DNA of 64,000 nt from Hydractinia symbiolongicarpus (GCF_029227915.1 NC_079882.1:28822001-28886000); one strand, 5' to 3'. Shown: positions 25,495 through 39,201, counted from the first letter of the stretch. Notes: generated from the sequence alone by a model not told the origin. Numbers and translations: made by a program.

Positions 25495-26263
25495 GTAAAA
25501 AATTTTTGATCATAAATTAATCATTTGTAAAACCGGTGCGAAATACAAAAGTGTTTTAAGATTATTTTTGCAAAATGATTTTACTCAACGAAATAATGTT
25601 GTGTTGTGAGTTTAATCTCTTACGCCAGGAGCAGCTGTAAATCAATTCTTAGGCTTTGTGAAATGACGCTGTCAATATATTTAAAATATATTGTTGCAGT
25701 GATAATGTGGAATTGACATTGACCTGCGAGATATATTTTATATCAGGGAGCTAATATCCCACTGTATTTGTAAAACTGTTATTTATAAACACCTGATACC
25801 TGATAGGCTATTTAATCTTAACGCTCACCCCCCTCTCGCAAGTATGTTAACTTCACAATTTTTACATATTATCTAGTATGAAAAAAAAAACATTCGAACA
25901 TTAAACCTTAAAAACTGCGGTTTTTTACTGCTTCGGTCACCTCTTCTCCGCCATATTGTATTAGTTTTTCGTGAAAACATATTTCGGATCTGTGTTAGCT
26001 ACCTCTAGCTGAAAGCAGCTAAATACTGGTCGCAACAAATTATATTTCTTATGCTGAATATAAACTAATATAAACTTTAACAACATTCTAAACTTTATTA
26101 AACCGGCGAAACCTTGGGTCTACTTTTTAGTCGCAATTGATTTTGTGAGCACTGCTAATTTTGCAAGTTATCTCGAAAACTTACCCAACAAAATAAAAAT
26201 GTTTGATACAGTATTTATGAAAAGGTATTACGCCTAATGAGCCATACTGATGTTAGTGAGCGT

Positions 26264-26556
26264 TCTATATATATATATGAGCGCCATGGCTAACCTGTAA
26301 TAAGTGCTCAACTTGGTGTCAGTGTCACAGTTAATTTTTGACTTTTTCCGCAAAATAACAAAAAAGTTGGCTGATAGTTTTTAGTATGATGGAGTAACAT
26401 CAGGTTGTGACCTATGTTTTTTTTTCAGCCAAATTAGCGGGAAGGTTATTTTGTAAAAAATACATTGCACCTGAAACACCATAGCGAGACACACACAATG
26501 TGGCAAATAAAGCCTGGGCGAACCCGTCGATTTGTCCATGTGCTATCGCCGACTAG
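26264..26556 (+). mobile_element. Non-autonomous Helitron-like element 2, diverged
   Basis: Starts TCTATATATATATATGAGCG and ends GCCGACTAG before T. It shares GCGAACCCGT near the 3' end and TAGCGAGACACACAC with the other copies, but the 3' hairpin has decayed. No protein is encoded. Confidence 0.5.
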
Positions 26557-28385
26557 TTTTTATCATAACAACCGACTTTCTGTCTGTACGCGAAAATAGT
26601 ACCTTACATTCCTTTGATCTTTTCGAAAATTGTTAAAAAACAGAAGAAAGGATTATTTAGTCAAACACTATATTATTTTCATACGTCATTTTAAATAGTA
26701 AATCCCCGTAACATCATCACCAAGGCAATTTTTAACTTAAACTCCTGAACATTGGAAATACCATTTTTTTACTTTATTATGCTTAGCTAGTCATGTAGTA
26801 GAGTCAAAGTATAGCTAGCTAACCAATTAACAAGCCACAGATGTGTGATTTATACTGAATGTGAATAGCTAGCTTTGAATGTATTGATATATCTACTAAT
26901 GGTAGTGTGGAAAGCACTTCTAAAATTGTAAGCACACTGTGCCAAATATTTTCAGTATGTACAGCATGTGTTTTAATTCCAAGAAAAGTTAAAAGCAGTT
27001 TGCCTTTATTTTTTCTGTCAGAGGACAAATATTAAGTATCCGGTGTTGTTTGCTTACATATTTAAAGACAGCATATGACATCTTTATGAAAATGGTGATC
27101 TATAATGGTATTAAATGGTGGTCTATAATGCCGGTAATTAACCTTACTTATATCGTGTTGTTGGTATATGGAAATTGCCTGGTCAAGCTTAATGAACATT
27201 TGGCAAAAAAAGATAAGGCATGTTTAATTGGTCTGGAATTTTCGTAGAATATGCACAGAATAACTTTGCTAGAAAATTGTACCTATTTCTTTTTTATTTA
27301 GTCAAAATTTATTTTAATGCCCAGGAAGGCAGGAAACATAGCTATTGCGAAACTGTTTGATATAATAATTTCTTTACATTGATGTGGAAGCATCCCTTAA
27401 AAAGATAATAATCCTCTGTGCACTCATAACCATGATAATATGATTACTGCATGTCAACTGATGGATTTTTTCGATCGTCTTTTATAGAATATGGTAATTC
27501 CTTGACTGCTGTGTGAATTAAATTGTTGCATAGAACAGCAAATAACAAGCAAAAAAGAGTTGACATTTATTTTGTAGTGCTATATCCGGGATTAATAATT
27601 ATATTCATCCAATGTAGTGTACAGTTCGTCCAAGTAGGATAGTACGACAAAAGTGTATAAGTCGAGAGAACAAGAACCCTGTTAGAACACAAAGTTTTCC
27701 ATGAAATACATCAAAATAGCTATAATGGAAGACTCAGGTGCAAGGAAGGTTAATAATTTGTTCCACAGAGTTCGAATAATCGAACGAGCTTGGACTTTTG
27801 AAGGAAGATTACCATTGTGGATATTATCCCATGGACAGGAGCTCCTTGTCTCCAAGAATTAAATGCTTTGGAGAAAATCTTATTAGTACTTCATGTAAAA
27901 AATTGAAGAAGACTTTTCCAGCGTAACAGCGGGTCATAAAAAAATATTAAGCTTAGTGTCGATCATGTTTGGTATGATTTTTTTGTTTCGTTGTGACTTG
28001 TCTCTTCTGTCTTTTAAAACGTTAAACCTCTTTTATTTTGTTTCTATTTTTTTGTTTGTTTAAATAAATCATCAAACAGGATAATTTTTGGCAGATCGGT
28101 TAATTAGCTTCTTTATTTTGATTCTTTGATTAAAGATAAAACGCTGTCAAAATCTTTACATGATTTTGAAAAAATTATTGTTGCTAGGCGCAAAAAACAA
28201 ACAGAGTGGTTGACATTTTACCATGGAGAATTTATTCAAAATAAAGACAGAAGCATTAAGTACCTTAGGAGATAAGTCGCTTTTAAATTTTTAAAAAGAA
28301 AAAAACTCTCCCTGGTATAAGAAAGTGACGCAAAGGGTAGGCACATTCAGTTGCTAAAAATAGAAGAAAGTTTTTATCTAAAATA

Positions 28386-29136
28386 TTAACCCTATTCGGT
28401 CCGGGGGGGGGGCGGATTCCGCCCCCCCTGACGGTTTTTTTTTAATAACTCCTGATTGCTTTGTTATATGGCTATAATACTTACTGAGTTTCAACATTTA
28501 TCTATTAGACACCTGCATGCAAATTTTTTAGGTCCCATACCTTTCAGAGGCTTTGATATTGGCCATTACTCGAAACTACCCCTAAAAATCTCTATGAAAT
28601 CCTTATAATGGAGAAAATATAATAACTCCTATTAGGATTATCCTTAGAACTTGAAACTTGCAACACAACTTTGTTTCATTAAGAAGAATCATTTTGAATA
28701 ATTTGAACACGTGACTAATCCGATTTCCCGATTTTGTCAGATTTTACCCGAAAATCAGAAAAAGACGGATTTTCGGGCAATTTTTGGCAATTTTTTATTC
28801 GATCCATGTAAAAACCGGAAGATATGTTAAATAACTTTTATTTAGCTTTCAGAAACTTCAAACAGAATGTAAAAATTCGCTCTAGAACAAAAGTAATTAT
28901 ATTTTAAGCAGATAGTGGCATTTTTAACAATTTTTAAGCTTTTGATGACGTCACAGAAAATGTGCTGACGCAAGCAAATTTTTTTTGGCGCCATTTTGTT
29001 CCTTTTATGACGTACTATAAGTGTGCCAAGTTTGATTCAATTTGAACAACCCTATGAAAAGTTATTGAGGGGGGGCGGAATCCGCCCCCCCCCCGGTCAT
29101 AGTATGTTCGAAAAACCCCGGACCGAATAGGGTTAA
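28386..29136. mobile_element. TTAA-flanked MITE (piggyBac-like)
   Basis: TTAA target duplications at 28386-28389 and 29133-29136 flank perfect 17-bp inverted termini, CCCTATTCGGTCCGGGG. Just inside each end is a palindrome of G and C runs around GCGGATTCCGC. TTAA duplication with termini starting CCC is the piggyBac pattern. The interior of about 0.7 kb has no transposase, so an element elsewhere would have to mobilise it. Confidence 0.85.
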
Positions 29137-30992
29137 CTGCCTAGAGCTCTAATCAAGTTTGCCGTGTACGGTAAGTCTGTCACATTATATTTGGTGTACT
29201 TTGTTGATTCTAAAAAGCGTTTGAGTTATTTTGGCTTTTAAAGTTAGTAAGATCGACGAATTTAACAAATTTGCTCAAACTGTATGTTATCTATTTTATA
29301 AGGCATACCATGTATTCTATGCTTCTAAACATTTTCATTTAGAGCTTTTATTCATACATTAAATGTCTAAAAAAAGACTGCATTGGGAAATTAAATAATT
29401 GCTTTGTTCTGTTTTACATTAAATGAATTTTTCAGTCTCACTGAAGCGATAAGCTTGTTACCTTCAAGATATCAAAGTTAGCTGTTTTTTCTCATCACCT
29501 TATCTCATAGTCTAATAAGTTTCATTTGCGAAACACAAGAAAATTGTTGTGAAAACTGTAATCCTACGACAACTGAAGATTTTTCTCCTGTTCATCATAT
29601 ACAAATGTCATATATTGATAGAGAATCAATTCGTTTACAGTTAGAAATGATTAATGTTGAAAAGGAAGAACACTCTCATTTTTAACATTCGTGTTTAATT
29701 TGACAAATGATGTAATCAAAAATATTTTCAACAATTTTCATTTCATAACTTGTGAACGTGATTTATTGCATATATTTGATATTTAGGATAAAAGGTATTC
29801 GACAAAAATTTTTGATGTCATCAGAAAATATTTGAATTTATAAGTATATAAATAATATAGTTTTTATTTGTTATTTTATATTGCTAAAAACATGTTTTTA
29901 TTGGAAAGGTTGGACTGGAGTTTTTGTGAAGCAGGTTGTGCATATACTTTAGACAGCTATTTTGATTATGAAACAAATTTGTACTCAAATAGGATTTTTG
30001 TGCATGGAGTCAAACAACATTTAGCTGTAGAGATATTTTAGTCCAGCTTGCAATAAAAAGCTCCTTTTTATGCATATTCACATTACAATAATGCAACAAA
30101 TTTGTGTGTAAGACTATTTTTCAGATATATACCTATTTCGTTTTTATGATTATCAAGGTATTAATGAAATTCACTCACATTTAAATAGCGTAGTGGATTA
30201 CTCTTTGCATTGCAAAATCTTGCATGAAATCTATCAGGTATTGTGTCAAAAGGGTTTTAATCTCAGCAATTCTTCAATTATTTTGATGTCATCATGTTTA
30301 CTATTAATACTGCATGTTTCTCTAGTTCTTTATCATATTTTATTTCTTTAATCCCACTTGTTGTTTTACATATTTTACTAACAGAACTAATGGTTTTGTT
30401 TGGTGCCATATGATATACAATATTTTCACAGGACCACCTCTCCAATTTAGAAATTAACTGCACTTTTGTTGTTCAGCAAGCCCTTAGTGTTAATAAGCTT
30501 TCCACTTGAGTTATTGAAATATACAGTTTTTCTTATTAGCCATAACATTTCCCTTTTGAACAGAAAGATCATGACCAAGTTTTTATCAGTTTTAAAGCCA
30601 GCTGTAGGGTATGAACAGGTGTTAAAAAGCGTAGAAAAAAGTGTGAAAATATTTAGCTAAATAAAAGGTGACAAAAAAACTCTTCATGAGTACCTTGCAT
30701 TATATTTTTACAGGTATCTTTTCAACATGGTCCTAAGCATTACCAAAATAATATTTTCTTAAATTTTATTCTTTATGTAATAAAAAAACTCCAACTATTA
30801 TCAACAGCAACATTACAAATCACGCACATCATCTACCGCCATTTTAAATTAACTTATGGCCGTTACATTCTCGCCTTAAAGCAACTTGCCTTATAAGTCG
30901 CGAAATTGCAGACCAACAAAGTTCAATCTTCAACCAGCCAGGCCCAGAGCTACTTCTTTCATGCAGCCACATATAAGAAAGCGAAAAAGAAG

Positions 30993-31048
30993 CCCTGGAA
31001 ACGAGATTGTGAAATACTTTTAAAGCACCATCGTTTCCAGGGCTACTT
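30993..31048. repeat. Short perfect inverted repeat
   Basis: AGCCCTGGAAACGA and its exact reverse complement, separated by about 26 bp. The flanks do not show a clear mobile element. From 29.14 to 32.3 kb I see no gene. Confidence 0.6.
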
Positions 31049-32367
31049 TGTTTTTTTCAACGCGCTAGCACACATTAGATATTGTAAGAATCTGCAAGGT
31101 GGAGGTTGTTAAAATAAATTAAACATTATTGCGAAGCGAAATTGTGGAGCACGTTTGCTACACGCGAGGTATACCAAGAGAATTATTGAGATTCTCAAAA
31201 TTTCGATAGAAAAAAAAATCATATAAAATCAGGGTAAAAAATAACAATGATATTTTTTCACAAAAAGGTAGGTTATTTTTTTGTCTACTAGAACAAATAA
31301 GTTTGGACCGATCAGCTCTAATAAAGGTTAGCTAAAAGTGCCAATAAATAGGCTTTGTACCCCCCTACCCCCCGTGATTTCCCAATTTTCCGTTTGCCAG
31401 GAGCGAAAGACTGGGAAGTACACTCAAGCAATCAGGAAACGGCTATCGGCTAATTTGAATTATCATGTATTTTACAGACCTGACACAAATACATAGTTTA
31501 CACCAGGTCCTGATAATAATTGGCTTAGCTGGCATGCTATTTCTCTTAATACTTTGAGTGGTAAAGCTTGTACCTTTTCTTTGAAGGCACATTATATTAA
31601 TTTGAACGTTTATAATGCGCAAAAACATGTTATATTTATGGCTTCATTAGAAAGAAGATTTTAAAGTACCAAATTATCAGCTTGAATTTGCATGTTTGTG
31701 GTATCCTTTTTATACAGCAGAAGAAAAGTGAGTTCCGAAGGCATGGATAACTTGAAAGTTGTTTTTACGTTTTAAACTTGTTTTGATGCAGCTAGCGAAC
31801 TAAATTACTTTGTGGTGCCTGTGGCCACTTTGTAAAATGCTGTCATCCTTCAATGGAATCATTACCTAGCTAGCTACCTCTAGCTGCAGTCAGAAGAAGA
31901 AAAATCAGTCTATAAAGTATTAACAAAACTCTTTCTTTTTAAATTTTATTATACAATTTTTAAATATTTCTTAAAATCAAGTTGCTTCTTTTTTTTGTTG
32001 TATCGTGAAAATAAATTTAAGTCACCAATCCAAAACTAACAGGGGAAATATACACGAGGGCGCCGATAACCTACCAATGGTTCAAAAAACTATAAAAATT
32101 AAAATAAACTTACTATGTGGTAGCGAAGTTCTTAACAGGACTGTTTTTGATGGTGTTTGATAAGATTTACTTTATAAATAACTTATATATAAACTTTATT
32201 AACTCCTTTCTCTTCAAGTGTCTTCTTGTATGTTACAAGAAATTGCATTTCGGGAATGCTCCGGGCGATTTCGGAGGACAACCGCCAATTTCATTGGCAA
32301 AGTCGGCCGAACTCGCCCTTGTATATGCGTGCGTTTGCGGCTTATCAGCAGCCTCTTAAATATACCT

Positions 32368-32595
32368 CTTCATTTTTTAAGGTATTTGCTCATTTGTGTT
32401 TAAAAACTTTTGTACTGTTGCTACTAGCGTCTTTTAACTGATATATGTTTTAAATCTGAACTGTTTTATCAAACGGTGCCTTTACCTGGAAGTTCTACTT
32501 TGTTTACCTACTTTCGCATGTTAAATTCTTCAACACTGAAACCTTGCAATAATTTTTTCAAGAAGTGAGCTATGTACGACGTGTAGGTCACGAAA
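32368..32595 (+). repeat. Dispersed repeat, copy B
   Basis: Direct-orientation relative of 15041-15421, sharing AAAACTTTTGTACTGTTGCT, CTGATATATGTTTTAAATCT and GGTGCCTTTACCTGG, and ending near TGAGCTATGTACGACGTGTA. Non-coding. Confidence 0.65.
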
Positions 32596-32850
32596 AAGCC
32601 ATACAATTTGTACTTTCCAAATAAAAAACAGTGCTTTCAAGTCTGTTGTCTTGGCCACAAAAAGTAGTGATTTATATCTATATTGTTAGTTATGTTGTTA
32701 TGTGGTTAGCCTCATTAATTCCAATAAATTTACCCTGTCAATTTTTTCCAGGAGGTACAACATAGACAACAACATAGGTTCTAGAGTGTTAAAAAGCTTC
32801 CATTTGAGCTACAGAAACCTTTTTATATTTCTGTTCAATAAGCAACAACT

Positions 32851-32915
32851 GTTACGTGGGATTGAACCCATATGAATAGGAAGTGAACGCTCTACCGACT
32901 GAACTGCCAATCCCC
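32851..32915 (-). repeat. tRNA-derived relic
   Basis: Minus strand: GGGGATTGGCAGTTCAGTCG, then GTAGAGCG, and a perfect B box GGTTCAATCCC. The 3' end does not pair with the 5' GGGGATT, and the anticodon arm is poor, so this is a tRNA pseudogene or SINE head rather than a functional tRNA. The region from here to 34.69 kb has no supported gene. Confidence 0.5.
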
Positions 32916-34692
32916 AAAAGAAGACAACCCTCAAAATGACTTTATTAATTATATCAAGTATATTGTATCTAGTAAACACTTTTTGAGCACCCTATCCCAA
33001 AAAATGATATATATTTATAGTTTATAAATTTAGCTCTAATATCGTCCCTCAAAGGCACTGGATTTTAATGTATTTAGAGACTATATATTTAATATAATAT
33101 ACTATATAAAAATGTTTTCTGCTTCTTTTTAGATTGCGTACAATTAGAGCGAGGAGAGATGTTATCTTTCAATACGTGAGATAAAGCGAAACTTCATACC
33201 GCGTTGTTATTGTTTTTCTGTCAAAAATCTGTAGATGTTTTATAAATCTTAATAAAGTTAATACATTGTTTTCGTTTCTGTAGATTGTTTGTTTTTGTTT
33301 ATTGTTTCCCGTGAGTTTTCGAAACTTATTGCAGCAGATACCGTTGCTTCAAGAAATCGGTTTTCATAACTAGTGCCGTTGTTTTTACGTGAAAAAAACA
33401 ACCCACAAACTGCTTCGTTCGCCTTCTCATCTCCGAAATTGTTAACGCGAAAGTCTCTATTATTATCTGCGTTCCGAGTATTATTTTCCGGTTGAAAAAG
33501 TGTACCTTACGACGCGCATCCCCTCCATTGGTGACATTTCGACACACTACGGATTGCACAACTCGATGTATTGCATTTCTTTCAGAATAAAGGTTTTAAC
33601 TTTATAAAGTATAACTTTGCATAGATTTCTGGCGCTAAAAGCTTCATCAATGTTGGATTTACGTTGGCTAACACTGACAATATTGTGATTACTATCAACA
33701 TTTAATTTTATAATACACGTTCCCGAATTACATGTTTTTAAAAATTTGGGAATTTTGATGTTTTGACCTTAACATCATTCTCAGCATCAGTAAATTGGTT
33801 AATGCATAAATTTTCAAGTTAATCCGACATTGGAAAGTGCTGTTTTGGTGGCAACTTTGCTACGATCAAAGCCTTCTTAATAATAAGCCTCATCTTCGAC
33901 CAAAGGTTAATTAGTACAAAATTAAAAAAAAAACTGTTGTAGCAGGTTGTTTGATGTATGAATTTGAAAATTTCACGATTTATTAATTTTTATGTGGGAT
34001 TTCGAAGATTACATTCAATTTTTAAAAAAAATTGAGAAAAAGCTGCGGCGCATCAAAGAAAATAAATTCAGGAAAGGTGTATTCTGTGGAAAGAGGTTTT
34101 ACGAAATTTCTCAGTAATCGTTTTTGTCTAGTTTCGCGCGATCTAAATTTCTCGTACCTTCTGAAAAGAAATATTCTGCATATATATATTGTATTTTTGC
34201 CAAAAAATCACTACTTTTGCGCAACGAGTTGTTGTTGATCCGCGATGAGTTTATTTTACAACCTTGTCCCCAGGGTTTTCTACGTCTATGATATTCAGTT
34301 TTGGTGTATTTCCAGATATCAGCTGCAGTAAGATGTTAGGACCTCGCCATATTATATCAAAGAGAAATAAAAACACTAGGGACAACTACTGGCTAGTTTC
34401 AATTTTGCTTGCAGCTTGCGTAATGCTTTGCGACCTTTTTTTTTAATTTCTAATGTTTTCTACTTGTTAATTTTAGGCATACAGTAACAGTGACAGGCTC
34501 TGTTAACGAGATTGGTTTACCTGACCAAATCGAAAGAAAATTTTTATTCTACCAATTGCAGGAATTTCTTAGATAGTTAACGTAGTTTTAAGTTATTACC
34601 AATATCTAGGATTCTAAGAGTTAGAGAATTACACATTTTGAAAATGGTGTAGAATAGAAAAATACCAAAAGACAAAAATGCGAAAAAGCTAT

Positions 34693-35185
34693 CCCAGTGG
34701 GCACACGACGTCTTTTCAACGTTGATTAGACGTTGAATTCTGGTCGCGACGTCGCAACCAACCTTCAACGTCTAATCAACGTTGGGTCTGCAACGTCGAT
34801 GCAACCGACGTAAATTCAACGTCTTTTCAACGTTGCCCTCCGACATGAATACAACGTCGCATCATCGACGTCTTTTCAACGTCGTTTCCACAACGTTGTT
34901 TCAACCGACGTGATATCAACGTTGATACAACGTCGAAAAAAGACGTTGTTTCAACGATCGTAAAACCGACGTTTATTCAACGTCGTACTGCAACGTTGAT
35001 TCAACCGACGTCTTATCGACGTTTATTCAACGTCACTCCCGCAACGTTGATTCAACCGACGTCTATTCAACGTCGCACCCGCAACGTTGATTCAACCGAC
35101 GTCTTATCGACGTTTATTCAACGTTGCACTGCAACGTTGATTCAACCGACGTCTTATCGACGTTTATTCAACGTTGCACCAAATT
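34693..35185. repeat. Left subterminal CAACGTTG array
   Basis: Dense short repeats of CAACGTTG, CAACGTCG and CCGACGT. From about 34980 the array resolves into units of about 55 bp containing TTGATTCAACCGACGTC and TTATCGACG. The open frame at 34996 (QPTSYRRLF repeated) only translates the array. Confidence 0.85.
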
Positions 35186-36590
35186 AACTTTTTACCGAGA
35201 ATCTGTTCCGTTCAAATCTTATTTGTTTTAGTTCGTCTCACACTGGCCTGCAAAGTTATATCTCAAACAGACGTTCATAGAAGTGTTCCAAACTGTCCAA
35301 CAAAATAACGAAGCGTACTCGGTGTTTGTTAAAGATCGTCATAAACTAGAAATAAAGAACGCACGTTTTACTTAATTTTTTTGTAATTTGTCAGCGATTG
35401 GATATATTAATGCCGACGTTATGTTGTTTTTCATATATATCGCTAATTTTACTGCAGTTTTACTACTTCAAAATATTACCATTTGTTTGCAACTTTACAG
35501 CCGCATCTATGTACTTTTTTACATAAGAGCCGAATGTGCATTCATTCTCTTATGCTATGTTAAAACTTTTGTGACATAACATCAGAGAATGAATGAACAC
35601 AAACATGAAATGTACACAAAACATTCAATGGATTTTTTTTCAACAGAGCGTACCAAACGTTCGATTTATTTTTTGTAATATTTATCAGGGGGTTTTTTGT
35701 CCTCGTATTTTGAGAGAAACAAATATTTCAACTTGTATTATGGATGTGAGACATTTAAAATACAATCCATTTTGTCAAATTATAATTTATAATACAATAA
35801 TAACTGTTTATTTACTTCGCTTTCACATATTTAAACCTTTACTTTGTCGCATGTAATATCCCTCCTAGTCATTGGCGGGAAACTTTCGATGAGGAAATTC
35901 GCGCCTAAGCCCCTAAGAAGTTCGTATCAACTCACAAGGCGAAAAGGGCGAAGAACCACAGACGTGAGTAAAGTATTTCTGTACAGCATATGCTAATTCG
36001 TAAACTTTGCTTCGGTAGCATTCGTAGCAGAATCTAAAGAAAGAAAAAGTTAGCTAAAATTTTCACGCATATTTATTTGACACATTCTAGAAATAAATCG
36101 TTTGACCCTAAATTATTTTAAATCAAATTTTTCCATGTCGGCAAAAAATTGCCGAAGTGATGTTATTTGTCTGCATGTCAACAAGTCGACATTTCAGTAC
36201 AAGAGAGATGGGGATTCTTCAGAATGTAAGAAAAATTTATTTCCAGAGACTTATCTCTAAAAAAACAATGCTAGCTAGATTTCTCAAAAAATATTTAATG
36301 GATATAATGCCCAGGCTGAGGTGGTCTTACTTTTTTAATGTTCCAGCCTGGTATTGTTATTTTGTATTTCCAGCTTTTTTTATTATTTTACAGTACATTA
36401 CACATACTTGCAATCCAAAAATTTTGGCGGGAAGAAAATTTGGCAGATAACAAAAAAAATTAAATTTGGCGGAGAACAAAATTTATTAATTTTGGCGGGA
36501 ATTTAATTTGACGGATAACGTAAAACTCATTAAAAATATGAAAGATTGTTTGTTTCTTTGTAAATCATGTGACAACATTAGTTTTTACTA

Positions 36591-37410
36591 TCTCGCCTGC
36601 GAGGATAGTATTGGTTTCCAACTCGTAACTGGCTAACTATGTCCCAAATGGTCAATTGCAACGTCACAGATTTAAACTTCGTACCTAAACTCTCTAAGTA
36701 CTTAGAAGTCATCTAAATGACGTTTCAGACCAAAATTGGTATTTGTTTTCGACAAAATTTGGCACAGTTAACAAAAAAAGTATGCTGAACATAATGGTGA
36801 CATCAAAATTTTGATTTTTTGTCACCTAAATGTCATTTTAGGCCAAAATTGGTCTGAAAATTAAAACTACTTCATTTTCGACCAAATTTGGCACAGTTAA
36901 CAAATAAAGTATGCTGAACATAATGGTGACATCAAAATTTTGATTTTTTGTCACCTAAATGTCATTTTAGGCCAAAATTGGTCCGAAAATTAAAACTACT
37001 TTACTTTCGACAAAATTTGGCTCAGTTAATAAGAAAAGTATGCTGAACATGATGGTGACATCAAAATTTGGATTTCTTGTCATCTAAATGTCATTTTAGG
37101 CCAAAATTTGCCCAAAAATTAAAACTACTTTATTTTCGACAAAATTTGGCTCAATTAACAAGAAAAGTATGCTGAACATGATGGTAACTTCAAAATTTGG
37201 ATTTTTTGTCACCTAAATGTCATTTTAGGCCAAAATTAGCCCAAAAATTAAAACTACTTTATTTTCGACAACATTTGGCACAGTTAACAAAAAAGGTATA
37301 CTGAACATGATAGTGACATCAAAGTGTTAATTTTTTGTCACCTAAATGCCGTTTAAGACCATAAACGTTTCAATCGCGCCACTGTAACCATGAATGATAG
37401 GCTGTATTTT
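36591..37410. repeat. 129-bp satellite array, copy B, with palindromic leader
   Basis: Leader as at 25262, then CACAGATTTAAACTTCGTACC as at 3891, then five units with anchors at 36727, 36841, 36970, 37099 and 37228. It closes with ACCATAAACGTTTCAATCGC and ATGAATGATAGGCTG as in copy A. The period is again 129 bp. It lies inside the larger 34.7-45.0 kb element, so it is nested or was captured. From 35185 to 36591 no gene is supported. Confidence 0.8.
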
Positions 37411-37750
37411 TTGTTAGCAGAAATTGTAGAATTGGGTCGCATTGTCGATGTTTCATAGTTGTGCATTTTTAATAGCGAGATAGTTTATGCAGCGCCTGCA
37501 TCTTGTTTACATTAATAACCATCAACTTTAGATAAAAAAAAAGTCATTCGTCGTCAATACTAAAAGCATGTCCATTGAAATCCTCTTGTACAGTAGCAAC
37601 ACGAAAAAATTGGCGGATGGCGAAAAAGTTAATTTTGGCGGGGAATTTAATTTGGCAGGCACCGCCAAATTTTCATTCTACCAAAATCTCTGCCCTTAGG
37701 TATCAAATGATATAAAAACGTTTTATCATTATAAAATATTTTTTAGTGTC

Positions 37751-39201
37751 ATGGCATATTTGAAAAGATACAGAAAAAATATTGCTGAAGTGAACAAACT
37801 TGCAAGAAGCAGTGATAGCGATGATGCAGTTGAAACTCACAGGGAAGGGGGAAATCAAATTTTTGAAGAGTGTTACATTGAAAGCAATTCATGTAGCATG
37901 GACTGTGATATTGACTCAACTGATACTGTAAATGACAGTGGCAGTAGTAGTGATGAAGAGTGGTTAAGTGATGCAATGGGAAACATCACATTATCGGAAG
38001 AACTTGCGTCATGGGCAGTGCGAAATAGAGTTACAAGAAATTCTGTTAATGAACTTTTGGACATCTTGAGAAAAAATGGGCATACTCTCCCAAAAGATAG
38101 TCGCACTCTTCTCAAGACACCAAGAAACGTGAACACAGATTCAATCTGTGCGGGAAAATATGTTTACTTGGGCATAGAAAATGGAATAAGACGAATGCTT
38201 CTTAACAATCCGAACATCACCGTAACAGAATATATCAAGCTTGCAATAAATATAGATGGAATACCTTTATATAAGTCATCAAGCACCCAATTTTGGCCAA
38301 TTCTAGGTCAATTTGAATATGCAACACCATTTGTGATAGCACTTTTTTGTGGCAATAGCAAACCAACACCTGTTGAATACTTTTGCCATGAATTTCTGGA
38401 AGAGCTGCATAAACTTCGAAGTGATACCATGATCGTAAATGATATTGATGTACGAGTGGCTTTGCACTTTTTCACTTGCGACGCCCCAGCAAGGCAATTT
38501 TTAAAAGGCATAAAAGGCCATACAGGATACGACGGTTGTGAACGTTGTACTGTTGCTGGAGAGTATATCGAAGGTCGGATAATCTTTAATGACATTGATA
38601 AAAATCCCCGTACTGACGCTGGTTTTCTAAAATATGAGTACAAAAAACACCAGCTCAAATTAAGCCCCCTGATACAGTATAACATATGTTGTGTTACAGA
38701 CTTTGTTTTAGATTACATGCATTTGGTATGTCTAGGGGTCGTTAAACGTCTACTGAATTTCCTGATTAAAGATGGTCCAAGACTATGCAAATTATCCAGA
38801 AATCAAATAACGTTAATTTCCAGCAAGTTGGTTCAGCTAAATGGTACACTTCCATCTGAATTTGTTCGTCAACCACGATCACTGAACGAATTCTGCAGAT
38901 GGAAGGCCACAGAATTTAGACAATTCTTACTATTCACAGGGCCAATTGTATTAAAAGGTATATTGAAAAGCATCAAAGATACAACACCATTCACAGACAC
39001 CTGGCATTCGAATTGCGCAATGTACCTGGCTCATATGTCTCCTGTGAAACAGATGTATATACATTGGGATACAACTTTGAAAGTATTGCTAAACATGTTG
39101 CATCAGAAAAGCTTTTGATGATTGCAACAAACATGTTAAAAAACAAACCACATGAGAGACCTTTGTTGTCTCAATTGCTTATTCAACTCAGTAGATTATA
39201 A
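37751..39201 (+). pseudogene. Truncated transposase-domain gene with kinase tail
   Basis: An open frame of 455 aa (37751-39118). An acidic, Ser-rich N-terminus (1-80) precedes a domain typical of cnidarian transposase-domain-containing proteins of EnSpm type: GHTGYDGCERCTVAGEY (about 268-284), DFVLDYMHLVCLGVVKRLL (about 317) and CRWKATEFRQFLLFTGPIV (about 380). Relatives continue for several hundred more residues; here homology stops near GILKSI. From about 38974, a shifted frame reads a protein-kinase C-lobe fragment: HLAFEL (APE motif), CETDVYTLGYNFESIAK (DVYSLG region) and KPHERPLLSQLL, ending at 39201. The transposase is therefore cut off and joined out of frame to a piece of a kinase gene. 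It is unlikely to catalyse transposition. Confidence 0.7.
38974..39201 (+). pseudogene. Protein kinase C-lobe fragment
   Basis: Frame containing HLAFELRNVPGSYVSCETDV, YTLGYNFESIAKHV and LKNKPHERPLL, ending in a stop at 39201. These match subdomains VIII (APE), IX (D-V-Y-S-L-G) and XI (the Arg of ERP) of protein kinases. The ATP-binding lobe, HRD and DFG motifs are absent. The fragment overlaps the end of the transposase frame in another register, so it looks like captured host sequence. Confidence 0.65.

Noticed and set aside
32851-32915. Functional tRNA gene on the minus strand
   Set aside because: The B box is good, but the acceptor stem does not pair and the anticodon arm is poor.
34996-35187. 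Frame with repeated QPTSYRRLF
   Set aside because: It is the subterminal array read in one frame.
39013-39201. Active protein kinase gene
   Set aside because: Only the part after the APE motif remains; the ATP-binding and catalytic motifs are missing.
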